Source: Acidobacteriota bacterium (lineage in GTDB: Bacteria; Acidobacteriota; Terriglobia; Terriglobales; Acidobacteriaceae). From it: a stretch of DNA of 14,753 bases. Below the pieces are notes generated by a model. It searched no databases. It was not told where the DNA came from and worked only from the letters and a program-made list of their open reading frames with translations. The stretch spans positions 680-15,432 of the forward strand of contig QIAR01000095.1 in NCBI GenBank assembly GCA_003225595.1, given 5' to 3'. The translations under genes were made by a program, and so were the position numbers. Each line of letters starts with the position of its first letter. The stretch's first letter is position 1. Positions 7,345 through 13,859 of the stretch are shown here, one piece after another.

Positions 7345-8583
7345 TTACAGCAACATTCCCGCAATCGAAGCCGACATGAGATTCGCCATTGTGCCCGCCA
7401 GCATGGCGCGCACGCCGAGCCTGGTCAATTCGCCTCTCTTGTTTGGCGCCAGCGAACTGATGCCTCCGATTTCAATGCCGATTGTTCCGAGATTGGCGAA
7501 GCCGCATAACGCGAATGTTGCAATCACGTACGATCGCGGATCAAGCGCTGATTTCTGCGCCGCGAGCATGGACAAGGCCACAAACTCATTCAGCACCATG
7601 CGCGTGCCGAGCAGATTGCCGATGGCCGTGCAGTCTCTCCAGGGCACACCAATCACCCAAGCCACGGGAGCAAACAACACACCAAAAATTCTTTCCAGGC
7701 TGCCGGGAAACCAGTTCCATCCGAGATGCGCAAACCCATTATGAATGCCGCCCAGGATGCCATCTGTCAATGCGATCAGCGCCAGAAAAGAAATCAGCAT
7801 CGCGGCAACGTTGAGCGAGAGGTACAGCCCGTCGATTGTCCCTTTAGCCGCGGCACCCAGCATGTTTTCGGTCTTCTCAGCTGCCATTTCTTCTTCACTC
7901 ATCTCCAGGCGACCCACAGTTACGGGCTGCTCAGTTTCCGGCACGAGCATCTTTGCGATCAGTATGGTCCCCGGGGCGGTCATAATGACGGCGGTGAGCA
8001 AATGCCTGGCCTCAATCCCGAAGGCGATGTAGGCGGCCATCGCCGCACCGCTGACGTGGGCCATGCCGCTGGTCATCACGGTCATCAGTTCCGAGCGCGT
8101 GAGCTTCGGCAGGAATGGACGGATGGTGAGAGGCGCTTCAGTGCAACCCATGAAAATGCTGGCAGCAACGTTCAATGACTCGGCGCCGCTGGTCCCCATG
8201 AATCCCATCATCACTTTCGCCATTTGGCGAATGATGAACTGCATGACTCCGTAGTGATAAAGAATGGCAAAGAACGCAGCGACGAAGATAATGGTCGGCA
8301 GTACCTGGAACGCCAGATAGAATGGCGGACCTTTTTTGCCCAGGTCTCCAAAAACAAATTGCGCGCCAACGTAGGAATAGCCAAGGAAACGCGTGACTAC
8401 GTCGCCCAGCCAGGCGAAGATGCGCCGCCCGAGATCCACCCGGAGAACGAGGAACGCGAAAACAATTTGCAGTCCGATGCCCCAGACCACAGTTCTGAGT
8501 CGGATAGCCTTACGTTGGGTAGAGAAGATGTAGGCTAGCGCGACCATAATTGCGAGACCGAGGATGCCGGTTAGTCGTCCCAA
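7345..8583 (-). CDS. Concentrative nucleoside transporter (CNT/NupC family)
   Basis: Inner-membrane nucleoside importer driven by a proton or sodium gradient. It has 412 residues, close to NupC. Hydrophobic segments run throughout, starting at about residues 5-21. The CNT signatures are GTSGAESLNVAASIFMGCTE (within about 130-155), TSGMAHVSGAAMAAYIAFG, a GTIDGLYLSLNVAAMLISF segment, GTRMVLNEFVALS, and FALCGFANLGTIGIEIGG near the C-terminus. The start is a TTG at 8583 with GGAGG about ten bases upstream; an in-frame TAG just before it excludes a longer form. The gene is preceded by the exported adenosine deaminase and followed by the phosphorylase on the same strand, so the likely cargo is inosine or other purine nucleosides. 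The driving ion cannot be told from the sequence. Confidence 0.94.
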   Translation of the reverse strand: MGRLTGILGLAIMVALAYIFSTQRKAIRLRTVVWGIGLQIVFAFLVLRVDLGRRIFAWLGDVVTRFLGYSYVGAQFVFGDLGKKGPPFYLAFQVLPTIIFVAAFFAILYHYGVMQFIIRQMAKVMMGFMGTSGAESLNVAASIFMGCTEAPLTIRPFLPKLTRSELMTVMTSGMAHVSGAAMAAYIAFGIEARHLLTAVIMTAPGTILIAKMLVPETEQPVTVGRLEMSEEEMAAEKTENMLGAAAKGTIDGLYLSLNVAAMLISFLALIALTDGILGGIHNGFAHLGWNWFPGSLERIFGVLFAPVAWVIGVPWRDCTAIGNLLGTRMVLNEFVALSMLAAQKSALDPRSYVIATFALCGFANLGTIGIEIGGISSLAPNKRGELTRLGVRAMLAGTMANLMSASIAGMLL

Positions 8584-8620
8584 GGACGTACTTCCTCCCT
8601 AGCTGCTCCCTGCAATTGCC

Positions 8621-8770
8621 TCAGTGCGGTCGTCCTGAGCGAGTGTCTACTTCCCAGCGCGAAGTGAATACCAGCCGAACGCCAGTGGCGCCAATCTGCG
8701 CCGCCGTGCAAAGGCCCTCTGCTGGAATGCGCCGTCGCTCGAGCGCGCCACCTGCTACTACGATCTGCAT
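8621..8770 (-). CDS. Possible 49-codon ORF between adenosine deaminase and transporter genes
   Basis: A short open frame begins with ATG at 8770, three bases after the deaminase stop, in the context TGAGGAATG. GAGGA overlaps the stop codon, and such an arrangement could allow translational coupling. The predicted peptide begins MQIVVAGGALERRR, has no evident domain, signal peptide or membrane segment, and is not recognised. The remaining 37 bp to the transporter start hold its ribosome binding site. It may equally be chance coding in a spacer. No function is proposed. Confidence 0.3.
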   Translation of the reverse strand: MQIVVAGGALERRRIPAEGLCTAAQIGATGVRLVFTSRWEVDTRSGRPH

Positions 8771-8773
8771 TCC

Positions 8774-10294
8774 TCAAAACCGCTTTTCAAATCTCGCGAA
8801 ATCCCCTTCCAGCTTCCACTGCATCTGGGCGCGCTCGCTGCCATCCAGAAAATGGCGGCACCCTTTCGAGAGTTTGTTGGCGTTTGGATCATCTCCTTCG
8901 CATGCCGCCACTCGGCTGAACTCTCGCGTCTCCACCCACAGGCTTAGTCCTGGCAAAAAGCTGTGCTCCAGGCTCTGGCGCGCCATGCGCTTCAAGTCGG
9001 TATAAGAGAGATCATAGGCCCCGACGGCACGCAGGTATTCATGCGTCATGTCCGAACGAGAAACGCCTTGGTCGTCAGTTGCAAGCGCCAACGGTACACC
9101 ATTCTGCTGATATATCGCCAACGGATGCTCCGGACCATGTACCCCGAGGATGACGTCGTTACTAGTCAGGCAGATCTCAACCAGCACATTGCGTTGCGAC
9201 ATTTCGCGCAGCAGTCCGAAAGGATCGCGCTCATTCATGACGCTCACGCCATGTCCGATACGTTGGGCATGCCCGCGCTCGATCGAGTCGCGGATGTGGA
9301 AACGCAGCCCCTCCGGCGGCACCAGGCCCATCACCAATTCCCCCGCATGCAGGCTGATATGCACGCTCGGATATAACCCGTGCAGGTAGTCGAGCATCCG
9401 CATGTGCAGCTCGAAATCACGCATGGGCACGTACCAATCCTCAGGCATCACGAGGTTCAATCCGACGACGCGCGCGTCGCTCTGCGCCAGCTCAAATCCA
9501 ACCAGGATTTGTGCAAATACCTGTTCGCGGGGCAATCCACGCAGCACCTGGTAGAGAAAACGAATTGTGATAGCACAGCCGGGTCCTGCCTCCGGGGCGT
9601 CACAGTGCAGAATCGAACGCATTTCGGCTTCATCTTGGTCCAGCTGGTTGCGTGTGGAGGCAATCACATTTTTCAATCCGCCGGAGAGGAGCCTCTCGCG
9701 TAATGTGCCAAAGTCATCACTCCAGCCCAATCTTTCGCCAAGGAGCGCTGCCTGCATGCCGTCGGCGGTATGCATCAACTCGAGATATTGAAGGTGATCG
9801 GAAGCGGCTCGTGAGGCAACTTCCGCCAGCGATCCGCCCATATTTGCGTTCAGCGCCGAAGAGAATTTGTCGAATGTAGCGAAGAAATGATCGTGGCCGG
9901 ATTCCCGCGCCGCATTCCAGTTGCGCATGGAAAAAGCATCGATCATTTGGTTGTAGAGCGCAGGATCGCGCAGCGCCGAATTTGCTGGCGGTTTGCCGGT
10001 CGAATCGTCGCAAGGAGGCGGCAAGAGGGCGCTAGTCTTGCGGTCGACACAAAGCCCCGCCTTCGCAGCGAAATCGATCAGAGTCTCGGCGTAGATCGCG
10101 CCTGCCAGATGGTTGTGCAAGTCACCGCCCTTGGGGATCTCCCGCAAGAACGCGAGCAAGAGCAGCGGCTCCTGACGGACGGAGTCGAGATATCTGGATG
10201 TTCTTTGTTCCGCGGGAAAACCGGTGCCGGCCGAGGCCGAAACAGATGCGCCGACGATCAGACAGGAAATGAGGAAAAGATCAACTCGGCGCAC
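8774..10294 (-). CDS. Exported adenosine deaminase-family metalloenzyme
   Basis: Amidohydrolase-superfamily adenosine deaminase converting adenosine to inosine with a bound divalent metal. The 506 residues exceed cytosolic ADA (about 330-360) because of an N-terminal signal region and insertions, as in secreted ADGF-like members. The signal peptide is visible as RR near the start, a hydrophobic stretch (about 5-17) and a SASA/G cleavage site near residue 22. Metal and catalytic residues are H60 and H62 (DLHNH), H316 and E319 (HAGE), H348 (RIGHG) and D407-D408 (TDDQG). The start is GTG at 10294 with GGAGG four bases before it, a strong pairing. The product is likely periplasmic or secreted and would feed inosine to the CNT transporter encoded downstream. 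Cleavage by signal peptidase I is favoured; the LISC near residue 11 is too early for a convincing lipobox. Confidence 0.92.
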   Translation of the reverse strand: MRRVDLFLISCLIVGASVSASAGTGFPAEQRTSRYLDSVRQEPLLLLAFLREIPKGGDLHNHLAGAIYAETLIDFAAKAGLCVDRKTSALLPPPCDDSTGKPPANSALRDPALYNQMIDAFSMRNWNAARESGHDHFFATFDKFSSALNANMGGSLAEVASRAASDHLQYLELMHTADGMQAALLGERLGWSDDFGTLRERLLSGGLKNVIASTRNQLDQDEAEMRSILHCDAPEAGPGCAITIRFLYQVLRGLPREQVFAQILVGFELAQSDARVVGLNLVMPEDWYVPMRDFELHMRMLDYLHGLYPSVHISLHAGELVMGLVPPEGLRFHIRDSIERGHAQRIGHGVSVMNERDPFGLLREMSQRNVLVEICLTSNDVILGVHGPEHPLAIYQQNGVPLALATDDQGVSRSDMTHEYLRAVGAYDLSYTDLKRMARQSLEHSFLPGLSLWVETREFSRVAACEGDDPNANKLSKGCRHFLDGSERAQMQWKLEGDFARFEKRF

Positions 10295-10594
10295 AAAACC
10301 TCCGTGGTTCTTGAGACCCGCATTGTACCTGCTTGGCCAAAAAACAGAGATAGAGACCTAGTTACAAATCCTAAACTCCGGACCCGGCACGGTTTACCCC
10401 GTGATTTTCACAATGCGGGAACTGCCGGCGTTCTCCCATCCTCATGCAAATTCCTCTGGAAAATCCGCCAAACCGCGCGGGTCGCGGAGAAGGAAGCGAG
10501 CTGTTGTTCCGAGGCTGCACCAGTTCTGTAGCAGGGGTATGTGGACGGGCTGCACTTGATTGCATCGCAAGGAGATAGAATTCTGCGTTTTTCA
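10295..10594. other. Non-coding stretch upstream of the deaminase
   Basis: Open frames here on both strands give unnatural, arginine- and serine-rich translations without any motif, and I see no gene. The first 20 bases hold the deaminase ribosome binding site. A small CACGG/CCGTG hairpin lies near 10387-10402. No recognisable promoter for the deaminase gene was found by eye. Confidence 0.6.
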
Positions 10595-10622
10595 TTGACT
10601 CCCAAAATGGGAAGCGTAAAAA
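10595..10622 (+). promoter_or_regulatory. Sigma70-like promoter with palindrome in the spacer
   Basis: TTGACT (10595-10600) and TAAAAA (10617-10622) are separated by 16 bp, matching the -35 and -10 consensus at 5 of 6 and 4 of 6 positions. Transcription would start near 10629-10631, at the left end of the first structured RNA. The spacer contains the palindrome TCCCA-AAA-TGGGA (10600-10612), a plausible operator site overlapping the promoter. There is no experimental or comparative support. Confidence 0.5.
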
Positions 10623-10629
10623 GGAAATC

Positions 10630-10780
10630 GTTCTTTGACACGTTCTGAGGTTTTCCCGGTTGGTGTGGCGTCCGGGGCTCGAGCCAGGTCACCTTTACTC
10701 ACTCACTGCAAAGTGAGGGCTGAAGGAGGGCCGGTGAGGGTCTATAGCAAAGCGCTGGTCGAGGCGAACAGTAAGAATTA
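10630..10780 (+). ncRNA. Structured RNA candidate, copy A of a tandem pair
   Basis: Unrecognised structured RNA, first of two diverged copies. Elements in order are a short closing pairing GTTC/GAAC (10642-10645 with 10766-10769), with possible outer TTCTT/AAGAA (10631-10635 with 10773-10777); the shared block AGGTTTTCCCGGTTGG (10648-10663); hairpin CCCGG/CCGGG (10655-10659 with 10672-10676); a hairpin CTCACT-GCAA-AGTGAG (10702-10717) with possible outer CCTT/AAGG; the shared block AGGGTCTATAGC (10737-10748); and CTGGTCGAG (10755-10763). Strand is inferred from the GCAA loop and from the T-tract after copy B. It has no terminator of its own, so it may be made as one transcript with copy B. 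I do not recognise a known RNA class; the boundaries are approximate. Confidence 0.62.
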
Positions 10781-10797
10781 GAGGTCAAAGGCAGGAT

Positions 10798-10970
10798 AGA
10801 GTTCCGAGGCGTTAAGCAGGTTTATCCGGTTGGCGGTAAGCCCGGAGCCCGAGCAAGGATCGCGCGCAGCAACCCGCAAGGGAAGCAGCGAGGGCAGGTC
10901 GGCAAGGGTCTAAAGCGAGCTACTGGCCGAGAGGAATGAGCTTAACATTACCTCGGAACTCTTATTTTTT
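10798..10970 (+). ncRNA. Structured RNA candidate, copy B of a tandem pair, with terminal helix and T-tract
   Basis: Second and more complete copy. A perfect 12-bp closing helix, AGAGTTCCGAGG (10798-10809) with CCTCGGAACTCT (10951-10962), is followed by a T-rich tract to 10970, which could end transcription. Inside it are GTTAAGC/GCTTAAC (10811-10817 with 10940-10946), the shared block AGGTTTATCCGGTTGG (10818-10833, 14 of 16 identical to copy A), hairpin TCCGG/CCGGA (10825-10829 with 10842-10846), a CCC-GCAA-GGG hairpin (10873-10882), the block AGGGTCTAAAGC (10905-10916) and CTGGCCGAG (10923-10931). The GCAA loop sits at the same place as in copy A although its stem sequence is different, which argues for conserved structure. 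No protein-coding frame explains it. Class and function are unknown. Confidence 0.7.
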
Positions 10971-11225
10971 CGGGCGTTGGTGACCCTTGGTGTTGGTCGA
11001 TAACTCTGGTCCCTCAGGCCCCAGCTCTTTAATCAGGCTTTCAGGATCTGGGTTATTCTGCGATGCCATGACAGTTATTTGTCGTCCTGCCTGCGGTAAT
11101 ACAAATCAAAATCTGCGACATCGCACGCTTGTATTTCCGAGTAGCCCCAGAGTAGCTGGCCTGTACGGGCGTGTGGGTCCGACCACGAACGTTGGCGTGA
11201 TGCATTCTAGCCAGTCTGTGGAAAA

Positions 11226-12011
11226 TTATCTCAGCCCAAGACCGCCATCGATCAACTGGATCACCCGATAACACTCGCAAGCTGCATCTTCCAGTTTCTT
11301 GCGTTCAAGGATCTTTATCGTGCCGCGCATGTACTCGATCATGCCCCCTCTTTGCAGAACGCCAGCCGCAACGCTGACAGTCGGTCGGCCGGTGCCTAGC
11401 ATCTGGGCCAGAAAATCATGCGTGATCGGCAGCACATCGGAACCAACTCTGTCCTGAGTCATGAGCAGCCACCGTGCAAGGCGCTGCTCGACTTCGTGCA
11501 GCCGATTACAGGCGGCCAGTTGCGCCACTTGCATTCCCTGGGTTTGTGCATACCGGTTCAGCATCAACTCCAGCTCTGGAACTGAAGCGAGAGTACGCTC
11601 CAGCACTTCAGCCTTTACTCTTAAGGCAGTTCCCGGAACTTGTACAACCGCGCGATAAGGGCTTCTGTGAAGGTTTACAGCTAGCGGTGCGCCTAGGTAT
11701 CCCTCCTTGCCCACAATGCCTACCTCGACACTCCTGCCATCGCTGGTTGCGATCACTAGTGAAGCCATTCCTTGATTGAGAAAAAAAGCAAATTCAATTC
11801 GTTCCCTTGGTTCATAAAGACTTTGATGGAATGCCAATTCCACAAATTCCAGGTGAGGACGGAGTAACTTAAATTCCTCATCGGGGATTGATAGCAGCAT
11901 CGCGTTGACGATCGCCCTGCCGCTGACAACGGTTCGGCTGCCGGGCGGGGGCGCAATTACACGGTTCTGCAACTCCAACTTGTTGACGGTTTGGCTTTCT
12001 CTAGTAGCCAT
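11226..12011 (-). CDS. Crp/Fnr-family transcriptional regulator
   Basis: 261-residue DNA-binding regulator with an N-terminal cyclic-nucleotide-binding-like beta-roll (about 36-150), a long helix (about 150-185) and a C-terminal winged helix (about 190-240). The roll shows LYEPRERIEFAFFLNQG (65-81), VEVGIVGKEGYLG (95-107) and the conserved PYRAVVQVPG (118-127). The recognition-helix region is LGTGRPTVSVAAGVLQRGGM (205-224). A C-terminal ECY motif (245-248) is typical of a group I associate with Acidobacteria and rhizobia. It lacks FNR-type cysteines and the clear cAMP-binding residues of Crp, so the ligand is unknown. The frame extends upstream to 12113, but AAGGAGG just before the ATG at 12011 fixes the start. 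The upstream palindromes may be its own operators. Confidence 0.92.
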   Translation of the reverse strand: MATRESQTVNKLELQNRVIAPPPGSRTVVSGRAIVNAMLLSIPDEEFKLLRPHLEFVELAFHQSLYEPRERIEFAFFLNQGMASLVIATSDGRSVEVGIVGKEGYLGAPLAVNLHRSPYRAVVQVPGTALRVKAEVLERTLASVPELELMLNRYAQTQGMQVAQLAACNRLHEVEQRLARWLLMTQDRVGSDVLPITHDFLAQMLGTGRPTVSVAAGVLQRGGMIEYMRGTIKILERKKLEDAACECYRVIQLIDGGLGLR

Positions 12012-12117
12012 GGGCACCTCCTTCCTTTCGCATTTGCCGCCGAATCTCGTCGATTGACTCAATTGAGAAGGGCAAAGATGCGGGGTCGTTGTCCAGTTAC
12101 GGGAAGGCCTCACTGCG

Positions 12118-12169
12118 TCTACAGAATCTCTTGTAGATTCCTAATGCTTCATCCTCTCGTTAGGAGAGG
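12118..12169. promoter_or_regulatory. Cluster of short palindromes upstream of the Crp-type regulator gene
   Basis: Two overlapping inverted repeats are present: TCTACA...TGTAGA (12118-12123 with 12132-12137) and GAATCT-CTTGT-AGATTC (12124-12140). They are followed by CCTCTC-GTTAG-GAGAGG (12153-12169). They lie about 107-158 bp upstream of the regulator start. The first pair has dyad symmetry of the kind expected for a dimeric regulator, possibly the Crp-type protein itself. The third looks more like a hairpin. Confidence 0.35.
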
Positions 12170-12227
12170 GATCGGTTCACGACAGAAAAATAAGAATTCA
12201 GGCCGGAGACTCAGAACCGAACTGGCA

Positions 12228-12271
12228 CCTGCCGGCCAGAGAAGGTAGTTGTCACTCCGCGTTCCGGCAGG
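12228..12271. repeat. 8-bp inverted repeat downstream of the Ig-like protein gene
   Basis: CCTGCCGG (12228-12235) and CCGGCAGG (12264-12271) are perfect arms around a 28-nt loop, about 80 bp beyond the stop of the Ig-like protein gene on the minus strand. No T-run follows on either strand, so a terminator role is only possible. Together with the palindromes at 12118-12169 this accounts for the 341-bp gap between the two genes; no coding frame is seen in it. Confidence 0.4.
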
Positions 12272-12352
12272 CAGATTGTTCGTGCTCACCTGAGATCGGG
12301 AACGCCTTCGGTGGGGAGCATTCTCCGGCAAATGAAAATTATCGCTGAACCC

Positions 12353-13057
12353 CTATGGTCCCACGCTGACCTGGAGCGCCGCCGGGGTCTGCAGGCGCTG
12401 GCGATAAATCGCATTCTTGGACATGACTTCCGCAATCGCATCCGCGTGCACCACGTAGGCACCTTGCGGAACCGTGGAACCGAAAGGAATCTCTAAATTG
12501 GCCGTGTCGGTTTTCAAATCGAAGTGCTCATAGCCAAGCGCGAATGCTTTTCCGAATTCGTTTACCCCGACGACAATCACTGTGAGGTCAAAGTCGTTGC
12601 TCGAATCGTTCGATACTTTTACCGTGCCCTCAACCCGGGTGCCCTGTACACGTGGCAAGCGGCTCCACTGCAGCAACAGGGGCGCGACCACGCGTAAGGT
12701 GAATTCCTTGTTCACGCTATGGGCCGGGTTGTCGGAATCCGCGACTGTTACGGAGAAATGGAAATCTCCCGCGGTGGCAGGGGCGCCGGAAAGCGTGCCA
12801 TTCGATGAATCCAAAGTCATGCCCGAAGGAAATTCACCGCCCGCAATACTCCAGCGCAGCGGAGGCTTGCCGCCCGTGGCGTGGAGTCGAAAGTGGTAAT
12901 CCTCGCGGGCTGTCCCCTGCCATAAAGACTCGGTGGTGATTGCCAGGGGATGAGCACTGGAACCCGAATTCTGCTGTGCCAAGCTGGTTGCGAACAAGAT
13001 CGCACACAAGCTGACAATCAGTGCCATGTGTTCAAACAGCCGACCCCTTGTGCTCAA
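12353..13057 (-). CDS. Exported protein with a putative Ig-like (He_PIG) domain
   Basis: 234-residue secreted or surface protein of unknown function. A signal peptide is visible: a basic N-terminus, hydrophobic residues 11-26 (MALIVSLCAILFATSL) and a likely cut after LAQ. Residues about 38-124 match the He_PIG/cadherin-like Ig pattern, including GGKPPLRWSIAGGEFPSGM (62-80) and SSNGTLSGAPATAGDF (84-99). The second half (about 126-232) looks like another all-beta domain that I do not recognise. A TTG start at 13057 has AAGGTGG three bases upstream; an ATG at 13027 also leaves a full signal peptide but has weaker spacing. No enzyme motif is present. It is likely transcribed separately from the regulator downstream, given the 341-bp gap. 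Confidence 0.8.
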   Translation of the reverse strand: MSTRGRLFEHMALIVSLCAILFATSLAQQNSGSSAHPLAITTESLWQGTAREDYHFRLHATGGKPPLRWSIAGGEFPSGMTLDSSNGTLSGAPATAGDFHFSVTVADSDNPAHSVNKEFTLRVVAPLLLQWSRLPRVQGTRVEGTVKVSNDSSNDFDLTVIVVGVNEFGKAFALGYEHFDLKTDTANLEIPFGSTVPQGAYVVHADAIAEVMSKNAIYRQRLQTPAALQVSVGP

Positions 13058-13282
13058 TAACCACCTTCACGCTGCAGGGTTTTGAATCTATGATTTTATC
13101 GCTGGAGGATCCAAGATCTCACGATTCTTTCCCTGCGCAGACTGCCCGAACATCGACTGGTTGATAAAAATGACAGTCTAAGCCACGAACATCATATGCC
13201 CCAGCCAGGCCCGGCCCCTCCCCTCGACGCCCACTCGGCCCGCACGGTAAGCTAGATAGTTTTGTAATGGAGGCTCGCAAGC

Positions 13283-13840
13283 ATGCGGGAGGCCATCGAG
13301 CGGCTGTGGCCGGAGATACAGTGGATCGAGAGTCCGAAATTGCGCAAGCAGGTCACTCTGACCTGGATCAAGGCGCTCGAGCGCAGTCCGCTGAAACCCG
13401 ACGACCTGAACCACATTCCGTTCACGCTACTGGTACCCAACTGTCCGGTCACGTTCATGGAGCACAAGCGCTGCGTAGTACACATTGCGCGCAAGAGTGC
13501 TGAAGCAATGCAGGAGTTCATGGGAGGCGCGTTGCCGATCGACATCGATAGCGTGATCGCAGGTGCCATTCTCGCCGACGTGGGTAAGCTGCTTGAATAT
13601 GAACTCGGCCCGGACGGTAAGAGTCGTCAAAGCGAGCGCGGCGAGGCACTGCGCCATCCCTTTACTGGCGTCGCCTTGGCGCTCGAGTGCGGGGTGCCAG
13701 ATGCCGTGTGTCATATCATTGCGGCACACGCCGCCGAGGGCGATCTGGTCAAGCGCACCACGGAAGCTTATATCGTGCACCACGCCGATTTCATGGCATT
13801 TCTGCCTTTCAAGAACCCGAAGAATGTCAGGATGAAGTAG
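13283..13840 (+). CDS. Divergent HD-domain protein
   Basis: 185-residue cytosolic protein resembling the HD metal-dependent phosphohydrolase fold: H61 and H67 in the first helix region, ILADVGKLLEYE (96-107), RHPFTG (124-129), IIAAHAAEGD (145-154) and VHHADF (165-170). The segment that normally reads HD reads AD (A98-D99), so one metal-binding histidine is missing, while D99, the histidines and the last Asp (D169) remain. Activity may be altered or carried by other ligands. The ATG at 13283 has GGAGG nine bases upstream. The stop is 19 bp before the start of the MmgE/PrpD gene, so the two are probably one operon. No specific substrate is suggested. Confidence 0.8.
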   Translation: MREAIERLWPEIQWIESPKLRKQVTLTWIKALERSPLKPDDLNHIPFTLLVPNCPVTFMEHKRCVVHIARKSAEAMQEFMGGALPIDIDSVIAGAILADVGKLLEYELGPDGKSRQSERGEALRHPFTGVALALECGVPDAVCHIIAAHAAEGDLVKRTTEAYIVHHADFMAFLPFKNPKNVRMK

Positions 13841-13859
13841 CGCTGACAGAGGAGAAAAC

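Noticed and set aside
8571..8777. 68-codon minus-strand ORF in the deaminase-transporter spacer
   Set aside because: It starts with TTG inside the deaminase stop region, runs into the transporter start and is arginine-, serine- and alanine-rich without motifs. It is a shadow frame.
10640..10970. Possible RNase P RNA, 6S RNA or cobalamin riboswitch
   Set aside because: Stretches such as CTGGCCGAGAGGAATGA and CCGG-flanked loops recall parts of RNase P or cobalamin aptamers. The universal RNase P core (GAGGAAAGTC region) and the cobalamin box are absent, no gene lies downstream on the same strand close by, and the fold is duplicated. It does not fit 6S RNA, which has no conserved GNRA hairpin that I know of.
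10987..11271. 94-codon + strand ORF after the RNA pair
   Set aside because: It has no domain and no good ribosome binding site, and its end runs antisense into the Crp-type gene. The translation shows only scattered Cys residues that do not form a clear zinc motif.
12012..12113. N-terminal extension of the Crp-type regulator
   Set aside because: The frame is open to 12113, but the strong AAGGAGG before the ATG at 12011 and the unnatural extra sequence favour the shorter form.
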